Source: Agrobacterium tumefaciens (GTDB lineage: Bacteria > Pseudomonadota > Alphaproteobacteria > Rhizobiales > Rhizobiaceae). From it: DNA of 64,000 nt. Shown piece after piece: positions 38,201-53,200 of the stretch. Numbering within the stretch: the stretch's first letter is position 1; each line of letters opens with the position of its first letter. The stretch spans positions 62,001-126,000 of the forward strand of contig JAGIAH010000005.1 of assembly GCA_017744915.1 (NCBI GenBank), given 5' to 3'. A program made the position numbers and the translations under genes. The notes under the pieces are model-generated. The model was not told the DNA's origin, made no database searches, and saw only the letters and a program-made list of their open reading frames with translations.

Positions 38201-41200
38201 CAATGTCGAGGTCTTGCCGCAGCCCGAGGGACCAAGCAGGCAGCAATAGCTTCCAGCCGGTATCTTGAGGCTGATCGCATGCACGGCTGTGGTATTGCCG
38301 TAAATCTTGGATACGGACGCGATGTCGATTGCTGCGGCTTTGCTCATAAACACTCTCCTGCGACGTCTTTGTCATGCAGGAGCCGTGCCAGATGGCTTTG
38401 CCATTGATGTAAAAGGAGATTTTTCAGAGTTCCGTGGGTGCGGACACGGCCCTGCTCAAATTTGCAGCGATTGTTTTCGATTCACTGCAGAAATTGTATG
38501 CAATCTGAAAACCTGGTGACAGGCGCGGTTTAACCGGCCTTGAACCGGTCAACGGCGGTGAGATGTTTGACCATAGGATCGGCATCCCAACGGTAAATTT
38601 CGGTCCGCAGGAAATGCAGTTCCTCTTCGAGCTTCTCTTCCGGCAGTTCCACCCACCAGGATTTCGGCCGGCCGTCAGAACCGTCCGACCAGCGGTAAGC
38701 CCGTTTTTTCAGATGATCCTTCATATCGAACGGGCTGTTTTCCGCATAGATGCGCACTCTTGACCGCCGGCTCGCTTCGTAAAGCTCCGCAAAAGGCGTA
38801 CCCTCATGGCCGGAGCGTGTCTGCTCCAGCACCTCCAGCAGCGCGAAACAGTCATCGACAGCGCGGTGGCCGTCATGGAAATAGCCGGATTGGCCGATCA
38901 GGTAGCCAAGCTTGTTGCCCTCGAAACCACGCGCCCGCCAGTCTATTTCCGAAACGGAACAGGCCCAGGCCTTGTCGTGGAATATCGGCGAGAAGGCCTC
39001 GCAAAAGGGACGGTCGAAGCCAGCATTATGGGCGATGATCAGATCGGCCCCGGCGATCAGAGGGGTCAGCCGGGCCATGTCTATCGCCTGCCCCGCAACC
39101 ATCTCATCGGTTATCCCCGTCAGGCGGGTGATTTCTTCCGGAATGGCGATGGCCGGCTGCCGCAAGCCGCCATAGACGCCGGTCACATCGCCGATCACAC
39201 CCTGATCGTCGAATGTGAAGGTTATGACGCCGATTTCTATGATTTCGTCGGTGCGATGGTTGAGCCCCGTCGTTTCCGTATCGAGGATCACGCCACGGCG
39301 GGAAAATTCCTGTCTTGGCCGGTCGACCACCGGGCGTGGCTGCAGCCTGCGCAGAACCCGATAATTGCCGGTCGCTTCAAGATGGGTGGCGAGCGCCTCA
39401 TCATCCAAGCCGATCTTGGGCGCGGCCTCGCGACCAGTCGCCTTTCGCCCCCTTTCAGCCTGAGGAAGCCGCGCTGTGGCGGAAGCGAAAAAATCCAACT
39501 GGGAGGTCATTATGCGCCTGTCCGCCTTGCCCGGAAATCGAGATTCAGTACTCCAACATATGCGCAGAGGCTCACAGGAACAACAGCGCACACCCTCATC
39601 CACAGAAAGGGGATATTTCACGGGGTACAGTTGAGGGTTGCAGCTTCAATTTACGATGGTAAAAAAACACCGTCCCCGTGTTTCAGGAGAGAAGAAGAAT
39701 GCCGCTTCCATCACCTTCCAACCCGAAAACGCTTGCCGACCAGGGCCAGTTGAAGCTCTTTCCGCTGCAAAGCGGTCCGCATTTTGCCAATGTGGGCCTG
39801 GCCAACGGCGCAAGCGGCATTGTCTTCACGGGTTATACTCGCGATGCGAGCGTGGACAATGAAGCTTTCTCCTGCTGCGGCAGTTACACCCTGCGCAACT
39901 CTGTGCATGCCGCCATTGCCGGCACGACCAGCGACAATTGCACGGTCTTTGCCCTGAAGAGCATCATCAACCAGCGCCCCTGCCTGGCGGTCGGAAAGTT
40001 CGACCCGGATGGCAAGCCGGTGCAATTGTCGAAATCGGAGTTCGATCAGGTCACGAAACCGCTGTTCCAGTTCGCCGACAAGGTTTCGCCGATCCTCGGC
40101 AGCGAGCCGGCGCCGGGCATTCAGATCCGCAGCGGCGACGCCTCCTATAATTATCAGGTCGATGCGCGCAGCGGCCGTTTCCGCTTCACCTATAAGGACA
40201 GCATGAGCGGCGGTCGTTACGGACCTTCAGCCGATGGCAATTTCTCTCTCGAGCACGATGGCCATCGCCTCGCCAAAATAAGTGCGGGCGGCAGCTATAG
40301 CAGTTCGGACAATTCGATTGCCGCCTCAGCCTATCGCGATATCGAAACCCGCGGTTTCGAGACGACGGTGCGCAGCGGCCAGGCTTCCGCCATGTTCGGA
40401 AGAACCTATACGGAAAACGCCATCACACGCAAAATCGGTGTCGGTTACGGCAACACCTCGTTCCGGCGCGAAGATACGCCGGGCGGAACGATCAAGGAAA
40501 GCCTCGGCCACAAGCTGGACAAGGTCACGCTGGAAGTATCCCGCACGCGCGACCGGGCGAAGGGCACCGAATATATGCTGACCATCAAGATGGAGCTCTG
40601 AGGCATTCGGCAACCGGGGCGGTTGCGACGGACCGCCTCAGGACGCCGGACGATTGAGAAGGCCCTCGCAATTGGCCGGATTGCCGATGATCTCGCTCGT
40701 CTTGATGGTGGAGGCGGCATTCGCGGTGATCTTGATGATGCAGTCGCGTCGATGTTCCTTGATCTTCATGCCCTCGGTTTCCGAAATCCGCGCCTGCCCG
40801 TCCACGGTCTTGACTTCGCGCCGGTTGCTGAGCCCGGCATAGGTCTCCACATCGACCTTCAGCCAGTAGGATTCGGTTTCGCCGTTTTCGATGATGACCT
40901 TGTTCGGGCGGCCAAGCCTGGCGATTGCGGCCTCACGCGGTTGGCCTACAAAACCCGCGACCGTGCGGGAAATCTGCGTCTCCCCGGTGCTGGTGCACGC
41001 CGCAACGACAACCAGAACGGCCGCCAGACATCCGGTTTCAAACCATTTCATTTCCAGATCATTCCCCACATATGCCGCCGGCCCCTGTCGGCCGGCATTC
41101 GCGGCAAATCTATGCAGGATCACCCCGCCCCGAAAGATGGGACGACCGCAAAGCCGATCAACTTGTTATGATCGCCCCTGGCGAAGAGAAAACAGACCGG

Positions 41201-44200
41201 CCCGGCGCTCGCCGTTTTACCGGTTGCGAAACACGGTGCAGGGAACACCCGCCCGCCTGATTTCGCCGCACAGCGTGTTGGCCTCGGCGCGGGTCTCGCG
41301 GCCGATGCGGGCGGCATAACGTGGCCGCGAGCCGAAATTGCCGCCCCGCTGCCGCACGATCAGCGCCCGCTCGGCATTCAGCGGTTCCGAAAGCTGCACG
41401 ATTGCGCGGGTGAAAAGCCGGTTCGCCACCGCCGGATTATAATGGGCGGCAAGCTGCACGCCCCAGGGCGCCCAGTCGGCCGAAGCAATGAGGACGGGAT
41501 CGTTCATGGTGCGGGTATCGGCGAGACGCACGCAGGCATCGTGGAAGGGACGGCCGTCATCCAGTGCCGGCGCCGCCTTTTCCGGCGGATTGTTCTTCCA
41601 TGTCTCCACGGGGTAGCCGGTGATCGCAAACACATAGTCGCGCGTCTCCACCGGCAGGCGGCCGGTGGCGATGAAGTTCCGCAGGCCCGCCTCCCCGGCA
41701 TTATAGGCCGCGGCGGCAAGACCGAAATTACCGAACTGCACGTTCAGGTCCGACAGGTAACGAGAGGAGGCTTCAAGGGCGGCGATGATGTTGAAACTGT
41801 CTTCAAGACCGCGCAACCGCGCCGTGCCCGGCATGAACTGGGCAATGCCCTCCGCCCCCTTCGGGCTGATCGCACTCGCCCGAAACAGGCTTTCCCGCCA
41901 GATCAGCCGGGCGAAATAGTCAGGCGGAACGGCATGGCGGGCAGCCAGAACCTCGATGGCGCGGCAGAGATCATTATTGTAACTGCCGGCATTGATGCAC
42001 AGCTCCGGCGCGACATCGTGGGTATAGGCGCAGGCGGGTTTTTCCTTGGCGGGCTCTTCGGCCATCCCCGCGCCAGAGGCTGCGACCAGCAAACAAAAGG
42101 CAAGAGCCGTGCGGCCTGTCGATATCCCTGCCAAGCGAGCGTCCCCGAAAATTCCAAACGCAATGTGCCGATTATCGGTCAATCGGGAAGATATGACGAG
42201 CTTTCGGGCTTGTCATCACGTATCGAACATCGAAAAGGCCCAACCCAATCAAGCCGACGTCATCCTTGGGCCTGTCCCGAGGATCTGCGACCTATTGAAT
42301 GTATTCAACGTGATTGGATCCTCGGCACGAGGCCGAGGATGACGTCAAGAGAATGTGCGCCCTCACTGCCGACTTCAGGGCAACTCAGCCTGCCTTAAAA
42401 GTCCTGCCACTCCTCGTGGCTGACAGCAACCGCAGCCGAACCGCGTGCCGCAAGCGGGCGGGATGCGCTATGGCGCGGACTAACAGGCGCTGCCTGCTGC
42501 TCGAAGTGGCTCCGCGAGGCGGGCGACGCTGATCGCGGCGCGTCCTCGAACCGGAACTGCCCGAGAAGTTCGAACAGCGCCGCCGCTTCCCGCGCAAGGC
42601 TGTGGCTTGCGGCGGTTTGCTCTTCCACCATCGCCGCATTCTGCTGCGTGCCCTGATCGACGGTGTTGACCGCCTGGTTGATCTCGGCGAGTGCCGTGGA
42701 CTGTTCGCGGGCGGCATCAACGATAGCGACGACATTGGTGTTGATGTCGCGCACCTGCTCGGCGATCTCCTGCAGGGCCGAACCGGCTCTGGTGACAAGG
42801 CCGACACCGTTTTCCACCTGCGCGCCCGAGGCATTGATCAGGCTCTTGATTTCCTTTGCGGCGGTTGCCGAACGCTGGGCCAGCTCACGAACCTCCTGCG
42901 CGACGACGGCAAAGCCCTTGCCCGCCTCACCGGCACGCGCCGCTTCCACACCTGCATTCAGTGCCAGAAGATTGGTCTGGAAGGCGATTTCGTCGATCAC
43001 GCCGATGATGTTCGAAATTTCCCGCGAGGATTTTTCGATCTGGTCCATGGCGCCGATCGCATCGCGCACCACCTGGCCGGAATGTTCCGCATGATCGCGG
43101 GCACGGGCGACAATCTTGCCGGCCTCTTCCGCGCGACGGCTGGAATCATTGACCGCCGTGGTGATCTCCTCAAGTGCGGCCGCCGTCTCCTCAATCGAGG
43201 CGGCCTGCTGTTCCGTGCGTTTCGCCAGATCATCGGCGGCGGAGCGTATCTCGTTCGAGCCCGAGGAAATCGCGCCGGCATTTTCGGATACCAGCGTCAT
43301 TGCCCTCTTCAGCTTTTCCGAAGCCGCATTGAAATCCGTGCGCAATCTTTCGAGAGACGGAATGAAAGGCTTGTCGATGCTCTGCGCAAGATCGCCCTCG
43401 GCCAGATCGGTGAGACATTGTGCCAGCTTCTCGACATTCTCGACGCGGCCGGTCACGTCGGTGGCGAACTTGACGACCTTGAACACCTTGCCGTTCAGAT
43501 CGAAGATGGGATTGTAGGACGCCTGAATGAAGACCTTGCGGCCCCCCTTGCCGAGCCGCATGAATTCATCCGCCACGAGATCGCCGCCCGACAATCTTTC
43601 CCAGAACTGCTTATATTGCACCGACTGCGTATAGGCCGGCTCGCAGAACATGGAATGATGCCTGCCCTGCACTTCCGAAAGCGAATAACCCAGCGCCGCC
43701 AGGAAATTGTCGTTGGCGGTCAGGACATCGCCATTCGGAGAGAATTCGATGATGGCCTGCGCCCGCGACAGCGCGTCGATCTTGCCCGCATCTTCCGCCG
43801 CCTTCAGCTTGCGCTCGGTGATATCGGTGGCGATCTTGACCACTTTCACTGGCTTGCCGCGGCGAAACACCGGGTTATAGGAAGCCTCGATCCAGACTTC
43901 GCGGCCGCCCTTGCCAATGCGCTTATATTGCCGCTGATCGAACTCGCCGGACGAAAGCTTGGACCAGAAGGCCTTGTAGTCCTGCGAGGACACGACCGCG
44001 GGCTCGACGAACATGCTGTGGTGCCGACCGACGATTTCCGAAAGCTCGTAACCGAGCGCACGACAGAAATTTTCGTTGGCCGTCAGAATCTTTCCGGAAA
44101 GGTCGAATTCTATGATGGCCTGGGATTTGGAAAGCGCGGCGAGAACCGCCACAGCATTGGCACCACGATCAAGAATAGTCACGCGCAGTCCTCCGATGAA

Positions 44201-47200
44201 ATGAATGTTTTCAATGAAAATTATTCGCAAATATTATGATTGCATTGTTAAATAATATTTAAGGATAATATTGACTTTCGTCAGGTGGATTGAAGCGCGC
44301 AGCCGGTAAAACCTGCAATTGCCCGGTATCTTTTCAAAGCCTCGACATGGCCCCAATCCTGCAGTCGCAACGATGCAATACAAAAGCCCTATCCATGATC
44401 CGGTTTCCAAACCGGCGAGACCGTGGCGCGGAGTTTTCGGAACGTTTGTCCCGCAGCCGCATTTTATGCCTGATGGGGAACGGGCCAGCGGTCCGCAAGT
44501 TCCCCCGCCGGCAGGGGGACGATTTCAACCTGGGAGGACCATGCACATGGAAAAGAACACGATCTGTATCTGGTATGACAAGGATGCGGAGGCCGCCGCC
44601 AGATTTTATGCCGAAACCTTTCCGGACAGCGCCGTCACCGGCGTTCACCATGCGCCGAGCGACTATCCCTCCGGCAAGAAGGGCGATGTGCTGACGGTGC
44701 AGTTCACCGTCGCCGGCGTTTCCTGCATCGGCCTCAATGGCGGACCGGTCTTCAAGCAGAGCGAGGCTTTTTCGTTCCAGATATCGACCGAGGACCAGGA
44801 AGAAACCGACCGCTACTGGAACGCCATCGTCGGCAATGGCGGTGAAGAAAGCGCCTGCGGCTGGTGCAAGGACAAATGGGGCGTCTCCTGGCAGATCACG
44901 CCGCGCGTGCTGATGGAGGCCATGGCGGCCGGTGGCGCGGAGGCCAAACGCGCCTTCGACGCGATGATGGATATGAAGAAAATCGACGTCGCCGCCATCG
45001 AAGCCGCACGTCGTGGTTGACGCAGACAGGATATTCAGCAGCAAGTAGTGAAGCGGCACCGAATATCCAAGCATCTGAAAAATAAGGTTAAACTGCGAAT
45101 TTTAGTATCTGTCGCATTTTTTCAGCCGCGCAGAATGCGCTGCGCGGCCAGTCATCATAAAACGTTCAACAAAATGTAAGCGATCCGTCAAAAACGGCTG
45201 TTAGCAGAGCCCGTGGCTTCGTGCCGGGGACATGAGGTCCTTGCCCGAGCAGGCCATCATTCCATCAACGGGGCTCAACTCATGAAATCTTCCGCTCTGA
45301 CTTCCTTCGTGGCCGGCGTTGCCATTGCCGCCGCCTTCGGCGCCACCGCCGCCCACGCAGAAAAGACCAAGTTCGAATTCTGGTACGGCCTTTCCGGCGA
45401 TCTCGGCGACCGCGTCCAGGAAACCTGCAAGAAGTTCAACGACTCCCAGGCCGATTTCGAGATCGTCTGCACCTCGCAGAACGAATATGAAACCACCCTG
45501 CAGAACACCATTGCCGCCTATCGCGCCAAAAAGCAGCCCGCCATCACCCAGATCTACGACGCCGGCACGCTGGACATGATGCTGTCCAAGGCCTTCGTTC
45601 CCGCCAAGAAGCTGATGGCCGACAATGGCTACAAGATCGACTGGAACAATTATTTCCCCGGCATCGCCAATTATTACGCCACGGCGTCGGGCGAGCTGAA
45701 CTCCTTCCCCTATAATTCCTCCACCGCCGTCTTTTATTACAATGTCGATGCCTTTGAAAAAGCCGGCATCACCTTCAAGCCCGACACCTGGGAACAGGTT
45801 GAAGAAGCTTCGAAGAAACTGAAAGCCGCCGGTTTCGAATGCCCGCTCGCCTTCAATTTCGACACCTGGATGCTGATGGAGCAGTTCTCCGCCATCCACA
45901 ACCAGCCGATCGCCACCAAGGGCAATGGTTATCAGGGTCTCGACGCCGAACTGACGATCAACAAGACCAAGTTCGTCGACCAGGTAAAATTCTTCAAGAA
46001 GATGCAGGATGAGAAGCTGTTCGTCGTCAAGACCAAGCAGCTCGGCATGGACATCCTGCCCGCCTTCACCTCGCAGACCTGCCAGATGTTCATGTCCTCG
46101 ATCGCCAGCCACGGCACGGTCGGCAAGGGCATGCCGCAAGGCGTGAAGTGGGACGTCGCCATGCTGCCGATCTGGAAGGGCACCGAGCGTCACAATTCGC
46201 TGGTCGGCGGCGCTTCGCTGTGGGTCATGGCCGGTCGTCCGGAGGCCGAATACAAGGGTGCCGCCGCATTCCTGAACTTCATCGCCCAGCCGGAGATGGT
46301 TGAGTGGTGGTCGACGGTTACCGGCTACATCCCGGTCACCAAGACCGGTTTCGACGCCATGAAGGCCAACGGCTTTTACGACAAGGCTCCCTACAAGGGC
46401 CGCGAAAAGGCGATTGAAAGCCTGACCTTCACGCCACCTTCCGAATATACCCGCGGCATCCGCCTCGGCGGTTTCACGCAGATCCGCAAGGAAGTTGCGA
46501 CCTCGCTCGAAGCCATCTTCATGCAGAACGCCGATATCCAGGCCGAGCTCGACAAGGCCGTCGAGCGCTCCAACGCCGGTCTGCGCCGCTTCGAAAAGAC
46601 CTATGAAGGCGCCAAGCTGAACTAAGCCCGCTTTCATTGCTGTCACAAGGCCTGTCCGGACATCCTCCGGGCAGGCCCGCCGAAATCTCGAACATTGCCG
46701 GTCTCCAATGGAAAAACGTACCGTTTTCAAAAGCACATGGCTGCCTGTGCTCTTCGCCCTGCCGCAGTTCCTGCTCATCCTTCTGTTCTTCTATTGGCCG
46801 GTTGTCGCGGTGCTGAACTGGGCATTCACCCTCGAACCGCCCTTCGGCGGCCCGGCGGAATTTGTCGGCCTCGCCAATTTCGTGGAGACCTTCGGCGATC
46901 CGCTTTATTGGCAATCGATCGTCACGAGCCTGACCTTTGCAATCGTCGGACCGTTTTTTGCCATTCTCATCGGCCTCGTCCTCGCCTTGGCGGTCGATCG
47001 CCAGCTTCCCGGCTCCGGTTTCTTCCGGGTGCTTTATATCCTGCCCTATGCGATTGCCGGTCCCGCCGCCGGTATGGCCTTCCGCTTCATCCTGTCACCG
47101 GAACGCGGTCTTGCCGCCTCCCTGAACGCCTGGTGGCCCGATATCTGGAACCCGGCAAAATATGGTGAACATGCGCTGATCCTCATTATCGTCATCTTCA

Positions 47201-50200
47201 TCTGGAAATGGGCGGGCTACACCTTCATCTTCCTGTTCGCCGGCCTGCAATCGGTGCCGCGCTCGCTGACCGAGGCTGCCGCCATGGACGGTTCCGGACC
47301 GATCCGCCGCGCCATCGACATCCAGGTGCCGCTGCTTGCGCCCACCCTGTTCTTCCTGACCGTCATCATGATGACCGAAGGTTTCGTCGGCGCCGATACA
47401 TTCGGCATCGTCGCCTCCACCACCGAGGGCGGCCCCAACCACGCCACGGAAGTGATGGTCTATCGCATTGTCAGCGAGGCCTTCGAGGGGCTGAACTATT
47501 CCGGCGCCTCGGCCCAGAGCCTCGTCCTCATCGGCCTCATCATGGTCTTCACCTTCGTTCAGTTCCGCTTTGTCGAGCGGCAAGTCCATTACAAGTGAGG
47601 CGGCCATGATCCAGCGCACTCCCTATGCCGACGCCCTGACCTATGCGATCATGGTGGCGGGTTTTCTCCTGCTCATCGGCCCCTTCCTCGTCGTCATTTC
47701 CGGCGCCAGCCAGACGGTCCAGCAGGTTAACAGCGTACCCTTCAACTTCATGCCGCAGGGTGAATTCTTCACCAATGCCAAGGCCGCATGGGCACGCGCC
47801 AATCTCGGCAATGCTCTCTTCAACAGCCTGATCATGGCGGTGCTGGTGACCATCGGCAAGGTGGCGCTCTCCGCCTTCACCGCTTTTGCCATCGTCTTCT
47901 TCCGCTCGCCGCTGAAACATCTGTTCTTCTGGACGGTCTTCATCACCCTGATGCTGCCGCTCGAAGTACGCGTGGTCCCGACCTATTCGGTCGCCGCCGA
48001 TCTGTTCCAGCCGCTGCGCTCCATTCTCGGCCTGTTCGGCATCGAGGTGACGCTCGAATGGAACCTCCTGAATTCCTATGCCGGCCTGACGCTACCGCTC
48101 GTCGCCACCGCCACCGGCACCTTTCTCTATCGGCAGTTCTTCATGACGATCCCGGATGAACTGGCCGAGGCCGCCCGCATGGACGGTTCGGGTGCAGCGC
48201 GCTTCTTCGTCGACATGCTGCTGCCGCTCTCGCGCACCAACATGCTGGCGCTCACCACCATCATGTTCGTTTATGCCTGGAACCAGTATCTGTGGCCGCT
48301 GCTGATGATCACCGACCCTTCCTACAAGACGGTGATGATGTCGCTCAGGGCGCTTTTGCCCGCCGATGACGGCACGCCGGACTGGAACGTCACGCTGGCC
48401 GGTTCCCTCATCATCATCCTGCCGCCGCTTTTCGTCGTGGCCTTCCTGCAACGCTGGTTCGTCCGTGGCCTCGTCTCGTCCGACAAGTGACGCGCGGCTT
48501 TCAACAACAAGGTTTTCTATCATGGCTCAGATCGATATTCGTCAGGTCCGCAAATCCTATGGCAAGACGCAGACCCTGCACGGGGTGGATCTTTCTTTCG
48601 ACTCCGGCGAATTCGTCGTCATCCTCGGCCCTTCGGGCTGTGGCAAATCCACGCTTCTGCGCATGATCGCCGGCCTGGAGGAAATCACCTCCGGCGAAAT
48701 CGCCATTGGCGGGCGCGTGGTCAACACGCTGGAGCCGCGTGAGCGTGGCTGCGCCATGGTGTTCCAGAATTATGCGCTTTATCCGCATATGTCGGTGGCC
48801 GACAATATCGGTTATGCGCTGAAGGTCGCCGGCGTTCCCAAGGCCGAACGCCAGCGCCGCATCGAGGAGACCGCCAAGATCGTCGGGCTTTCCGACTATC
48901 TGGAACGCAAGCCGGCCGCCCTTTCCGGCGGCCAGCGCCAGCGCGTGGCCATGGCCCGCGCCATCATCCGCGAACCCGCCGTGTTTCTTTTCGACGAGCC
49001 GCTCTCCAACCTCGACGCCAAGCTGCGTGTGTCCATGCGCGCCGAAATCCGCAAGCTGCACCAGCGCCTCTCCGCCACCTCCATCTTCGTCACCCATGAC
49101 CAGGTGGAAGCCATGACGCTGGCCGACCGGCTGGTGGTGATGAACAAGGGCAATGTCGAACAGGTCGGCCATCCGCTCGATATCTATCACCGCCCGGCCA
49201 GCACCTTTGTCGCCTCCTTCATCGGCTCTCCCGCCATGAACCTCTTCACCACAAAGGTGGAGGTGGAAACCCCTGCCGTGATGCTTTCCGGCGCGCCGGT
49301 GAAACTCTTCCCCGAAACCGCGCTGGAGCTGCGCGGCCGCAACGTGACGGTCGGCATCCGCCCGGAACAATGCGTGGTGAGCATGGATGGTCCGGGCGTA
49401 CCGGCCGTGGTGGATTTCGTCGAAGAACTTGGCTCCGGTCGCATCGTGCATGCGGATATAGCTGGAGAAACCTTCTCGGCCGCCATCGGTGAGGATCTCT
49501 CGGTAAAACCCGGCCAGCGCATCCACATGGAGCTTCCCGCCGCCCATCTGCATTTCTTCGACCCGGCCACCGGAAAACGGATCGAAACGGAAGGAACGGC
49601 GGAGACTGCCCGCAGCAACAACGAAAAGCTGCTCGCGGTTTGATCTTCCCCTGAGACAGGTCCGGCACGGTTTCGGATAAATGTCCGTTCGTGCCGGACC
49701 TGCATGTGTCGATGGCGGCAACCAGACCAGCCGCCTATGGGGGCTTCACCTTTGCCCGAACGAACAGGCGTGGCGGATGAGCCGAAGGGATGGCTTGGTC
49801 ACGACGAAGCGGGCAGCGTCAATGTCATTTGCTGCCCGCCGCATATGCAAAGAGTGCCGCCCTCACCCTTTCACGCCGGACGAGATCATGATCGCTTCCG
49901 TCACGCGGCGCTGGAAGACGACATAAGCGATGATGACCGGCAGGGCCGCCAGCATGGCAATGGCCATCAGACGCGCATAAACAATGCCGAAAGTATCGTT
50001 GACCTGCGTGATGCCGACGGGGATCGTCATCATGTTTTCAGAGGTGATCACGAGGAAGGGCCAGAAGAAGGCGTTCCACACCGTGATGAAAGTCACGATC
50101 GCGAGAGCGGTGGTGATGCCCCAGTTCAGCGGCAGATAGACCTTGAAAAGAATGGTGTATTCGCCGCCGCCATCCAGAACCACGGCTTCGCGCATTTCCT

Positions 50201-53200
50201 TGGGCACGCTGTCGAAGAACTGCTTGTAAACGATGATGACGATGGGCGTGATGAGCTGTGGCAGGATGATGCCCGCCCAGGTGTTGATGAGGTTGAGGTT
50301 CTTCATCAGGATGAACTGGGTGACCACAAGCGTCTGCGCCGGCACCATGAAGCTCGCCAGCACGATGCCATAAAGCAGGCGGCGTCCCGGAAAGCGGATC
50401 TGCGACAGCGCATAGGCGCACAACATCGAGATCAGCAGCACGGAAACCGTGACGATTGCGGCGGTGCCGATGGAATTCACATACCAGGTCAACAGCCGCG
50501 TGTTGAAGATGGCATTCACATAAGCGCCCAGCTGGAATTCATCCGGTAAAATCGACATGTTGCCCGCAACATTATTGTCCGAGCGTAACGACGTCACGAA
50601 ACCCCAGTAGAGCGGAAATATCCACACGAGCGCCGCCGAAAAAGTCAGCAGGGTCAGAACGACGTTTTCCAGTCTTTTCGTGAAGCTCATGAATTCCTCC
50701 GGATGCGCAGCAACTGGAACTGAAGAATGGAAACGATGACAATCAGCAGGAACAACACGGTGGAAACGGCTGAAGCGTAACCGCCATTGTTCAGCTGGAA
50801 CGCCTCACGATAGACCTTGAGCAGAAGCACAAAGCTGGAATTGAAGGGCCCACCGCCGCTCAGGAGATAGATCTGATCGAATATCTTCAGCTGCAGGATC
50901 AGTTGCAAAGTGAGAACCAGTGCCGTGACGGGCCATAAAAGCGGCCATGTCACCCGCCAGAAGCGCTGCCACGTCGTTGCGCCATCAAGTGAGGCAGCCT
51001 CGTAAAGCTCAGCCGGGATATTGCGCAACCCGGCAATGAACAGCAGCACGTTGAAGCCATTCGTCCACCAGATGGTCACGACAGCCACCATCGGCATCAC
51101 CCAATAGGGGTTCTTGAAAACCGCAACCGGCTTGCCGGCAATGAGCGAAATGACAGGCTGGAGAATTCCGAACTGCAGATCGAGCATCCATGCCCAGATT
51201 TCCGTGACCACCGAAACCGGCAGAACATAGGGCAGGAAAAACAGGCTCATGGCGATCGTCTGCTTCACGCCCGACAGGCGGCTGACGGCAAGAGCGATCA
51301 TGAGCGCGATGACGGTCGTCGGCACGACGGTCAAAAGCACGAAATAGCCATTGTTTTTCAAAGAGGTGACAAAGAGGTTGTCGCTCAGCAGTTTTGCGTA
51401 GTTCGCCAGCCCGACCCAGTTTCCGTCACCGATCAGCGGCGCATCAGTGAAACTGATGCGCACCATCTCGATCAGCGGATAAAGGAAGAAGGTGACGAAG
51501 ACCACGATGAACGGCGTCACCATCGACAGCGCGATCAGCGATTTCTTGCGCCGGTTTTCAATCATAGCCATGGTATGTCTCCGGGACCTTGCGCATTGCG
51601 TGCTGCCCTCCGGTGAGAAGCCGGAGGGCAGGTTTCCGTTACTTCAGCTTGCTTTGCAGCTCGTCCTTGATCTGCGCCACCGCATCCGTGCCGCTCATGA
51701 AGCCCTGAATGGCCGGAGCGATAACGTTGAGAGCGGCATCATAGGCGGGCGAGGCCACACCGGTGATCGTGGTTTTCGGATCGAACACCGCCGCTTCCGC
51801 CAGTGACGCATAGGTGGCGTTCGGCTGCATCGCCTTATATTCGCTGCTTTCGGTGATCGATTTATAGGCCGGGATGTGGCCGGCATCGGCCCAGCTGATG
51901 GCGTGTTTTTCCATCCAGCCGATCACCTTCATCACGGCAGCGCGCTTCTCGCCGGAAACGGTCTTGTCACCCTGATTGGGGATGGCGAAGGCGTGCGAAT
52001 CCGCCCAGGTGGCGCGTTTTCCCATGAAGGGCGGAACTTCAACAGCGCTCCACTTGAAGCCCAGCTTGTTGTTTTTCTCCAGATCCTTGTAGGTCGGCAC
52101 CTCCCAGACGCCGTTCAGCTGGAAGGCAGATTTTCCGGCGGAGAACAGCGCAACGGATGCCGCATATTCCGCCTGTTCCGGTGCCCAGCCGTTTTCACGC
52201 CATTTCGACATGGTGTCGATCGCCTTGGCCGCTTTCTCGGCATTGTCGCCGGCCAGCACCTCGCCATTGGTGACGAGTTCGCCGCCCTGTTGCGAGAACA
52301 ATGTGTAAAAGACACGCCAGACACCGGCTTCACCGCCGGACTGGTAGGTGACAGGCGTTTCAACACCCTTTTCCTTTGCCCAGGCCAGTGCCTTTTCGAA
52401 ATCATCCATCGACTTGATGCCGGTCAGTTTGCCTTCGGCATCAAGATAGGGCGAGCCTTTGAGAAGATCGGCATTGTAATAAAGAACCAGTGCGTGGATA
52501 TCAAAAGGCACGGCATAAAGCTTGCCGTCATGGGTGGCCGCCTCGAGCGGCGCGCTGAAGAAATCGTCCTTCTTCAGGCCGGCTTCCTCCAGGTCCTTGT
52601 CGGTGATCTCGCTCAGCACCTTTTCCTGCAGGGCAAGCGGCGCACGCGACAGGTGGTAGGTCATGACATCGGGTCCTTCCCCGACGGCAGAGGCAGTCCG
52701 CACCTTGGTGTAGAAGGGCACGCCCCATTCCAGCGTCGTACCCTTGACCTGAATATCCGGGTGCTCCTTGTTGAAGGCATCGATCAGCGCCTTCATGCGC
52801 ACGCCGTCACCGCCCGACAGAAAGTCCCACCAGACGATATCCTGTTTGGCCAGCGCCGGCAGGGCGGTCAAACCCAGAACCGTGCCAACAAGCAATGTCT
52901 TGATCAGTCGCATCGTTCACTCCTCCCGTTTATGTGGAAACACCCCTGATGGGGCGGTCTGCTGCATCGAAAGGCGCCTCCTCGCGCCTATCGCAATCTT
53001 TTGCCGTCGCTATCGAAAACCAGAATGTGGTCGGGCGAGGCGCTCAGCAGGACGGACCGGCCATCCAGACTTTCGCGCGAGCCCTGCCGCTGCACGATGA
53101 TTTCCTTGCCCGAGGGCGCGCGCGTGTAGAGATAAGAAACATCCCCCAGCTCCTCCGCCACCTCGACATTGACAGGCAGGGCACCGTCCTGCGTAATCAT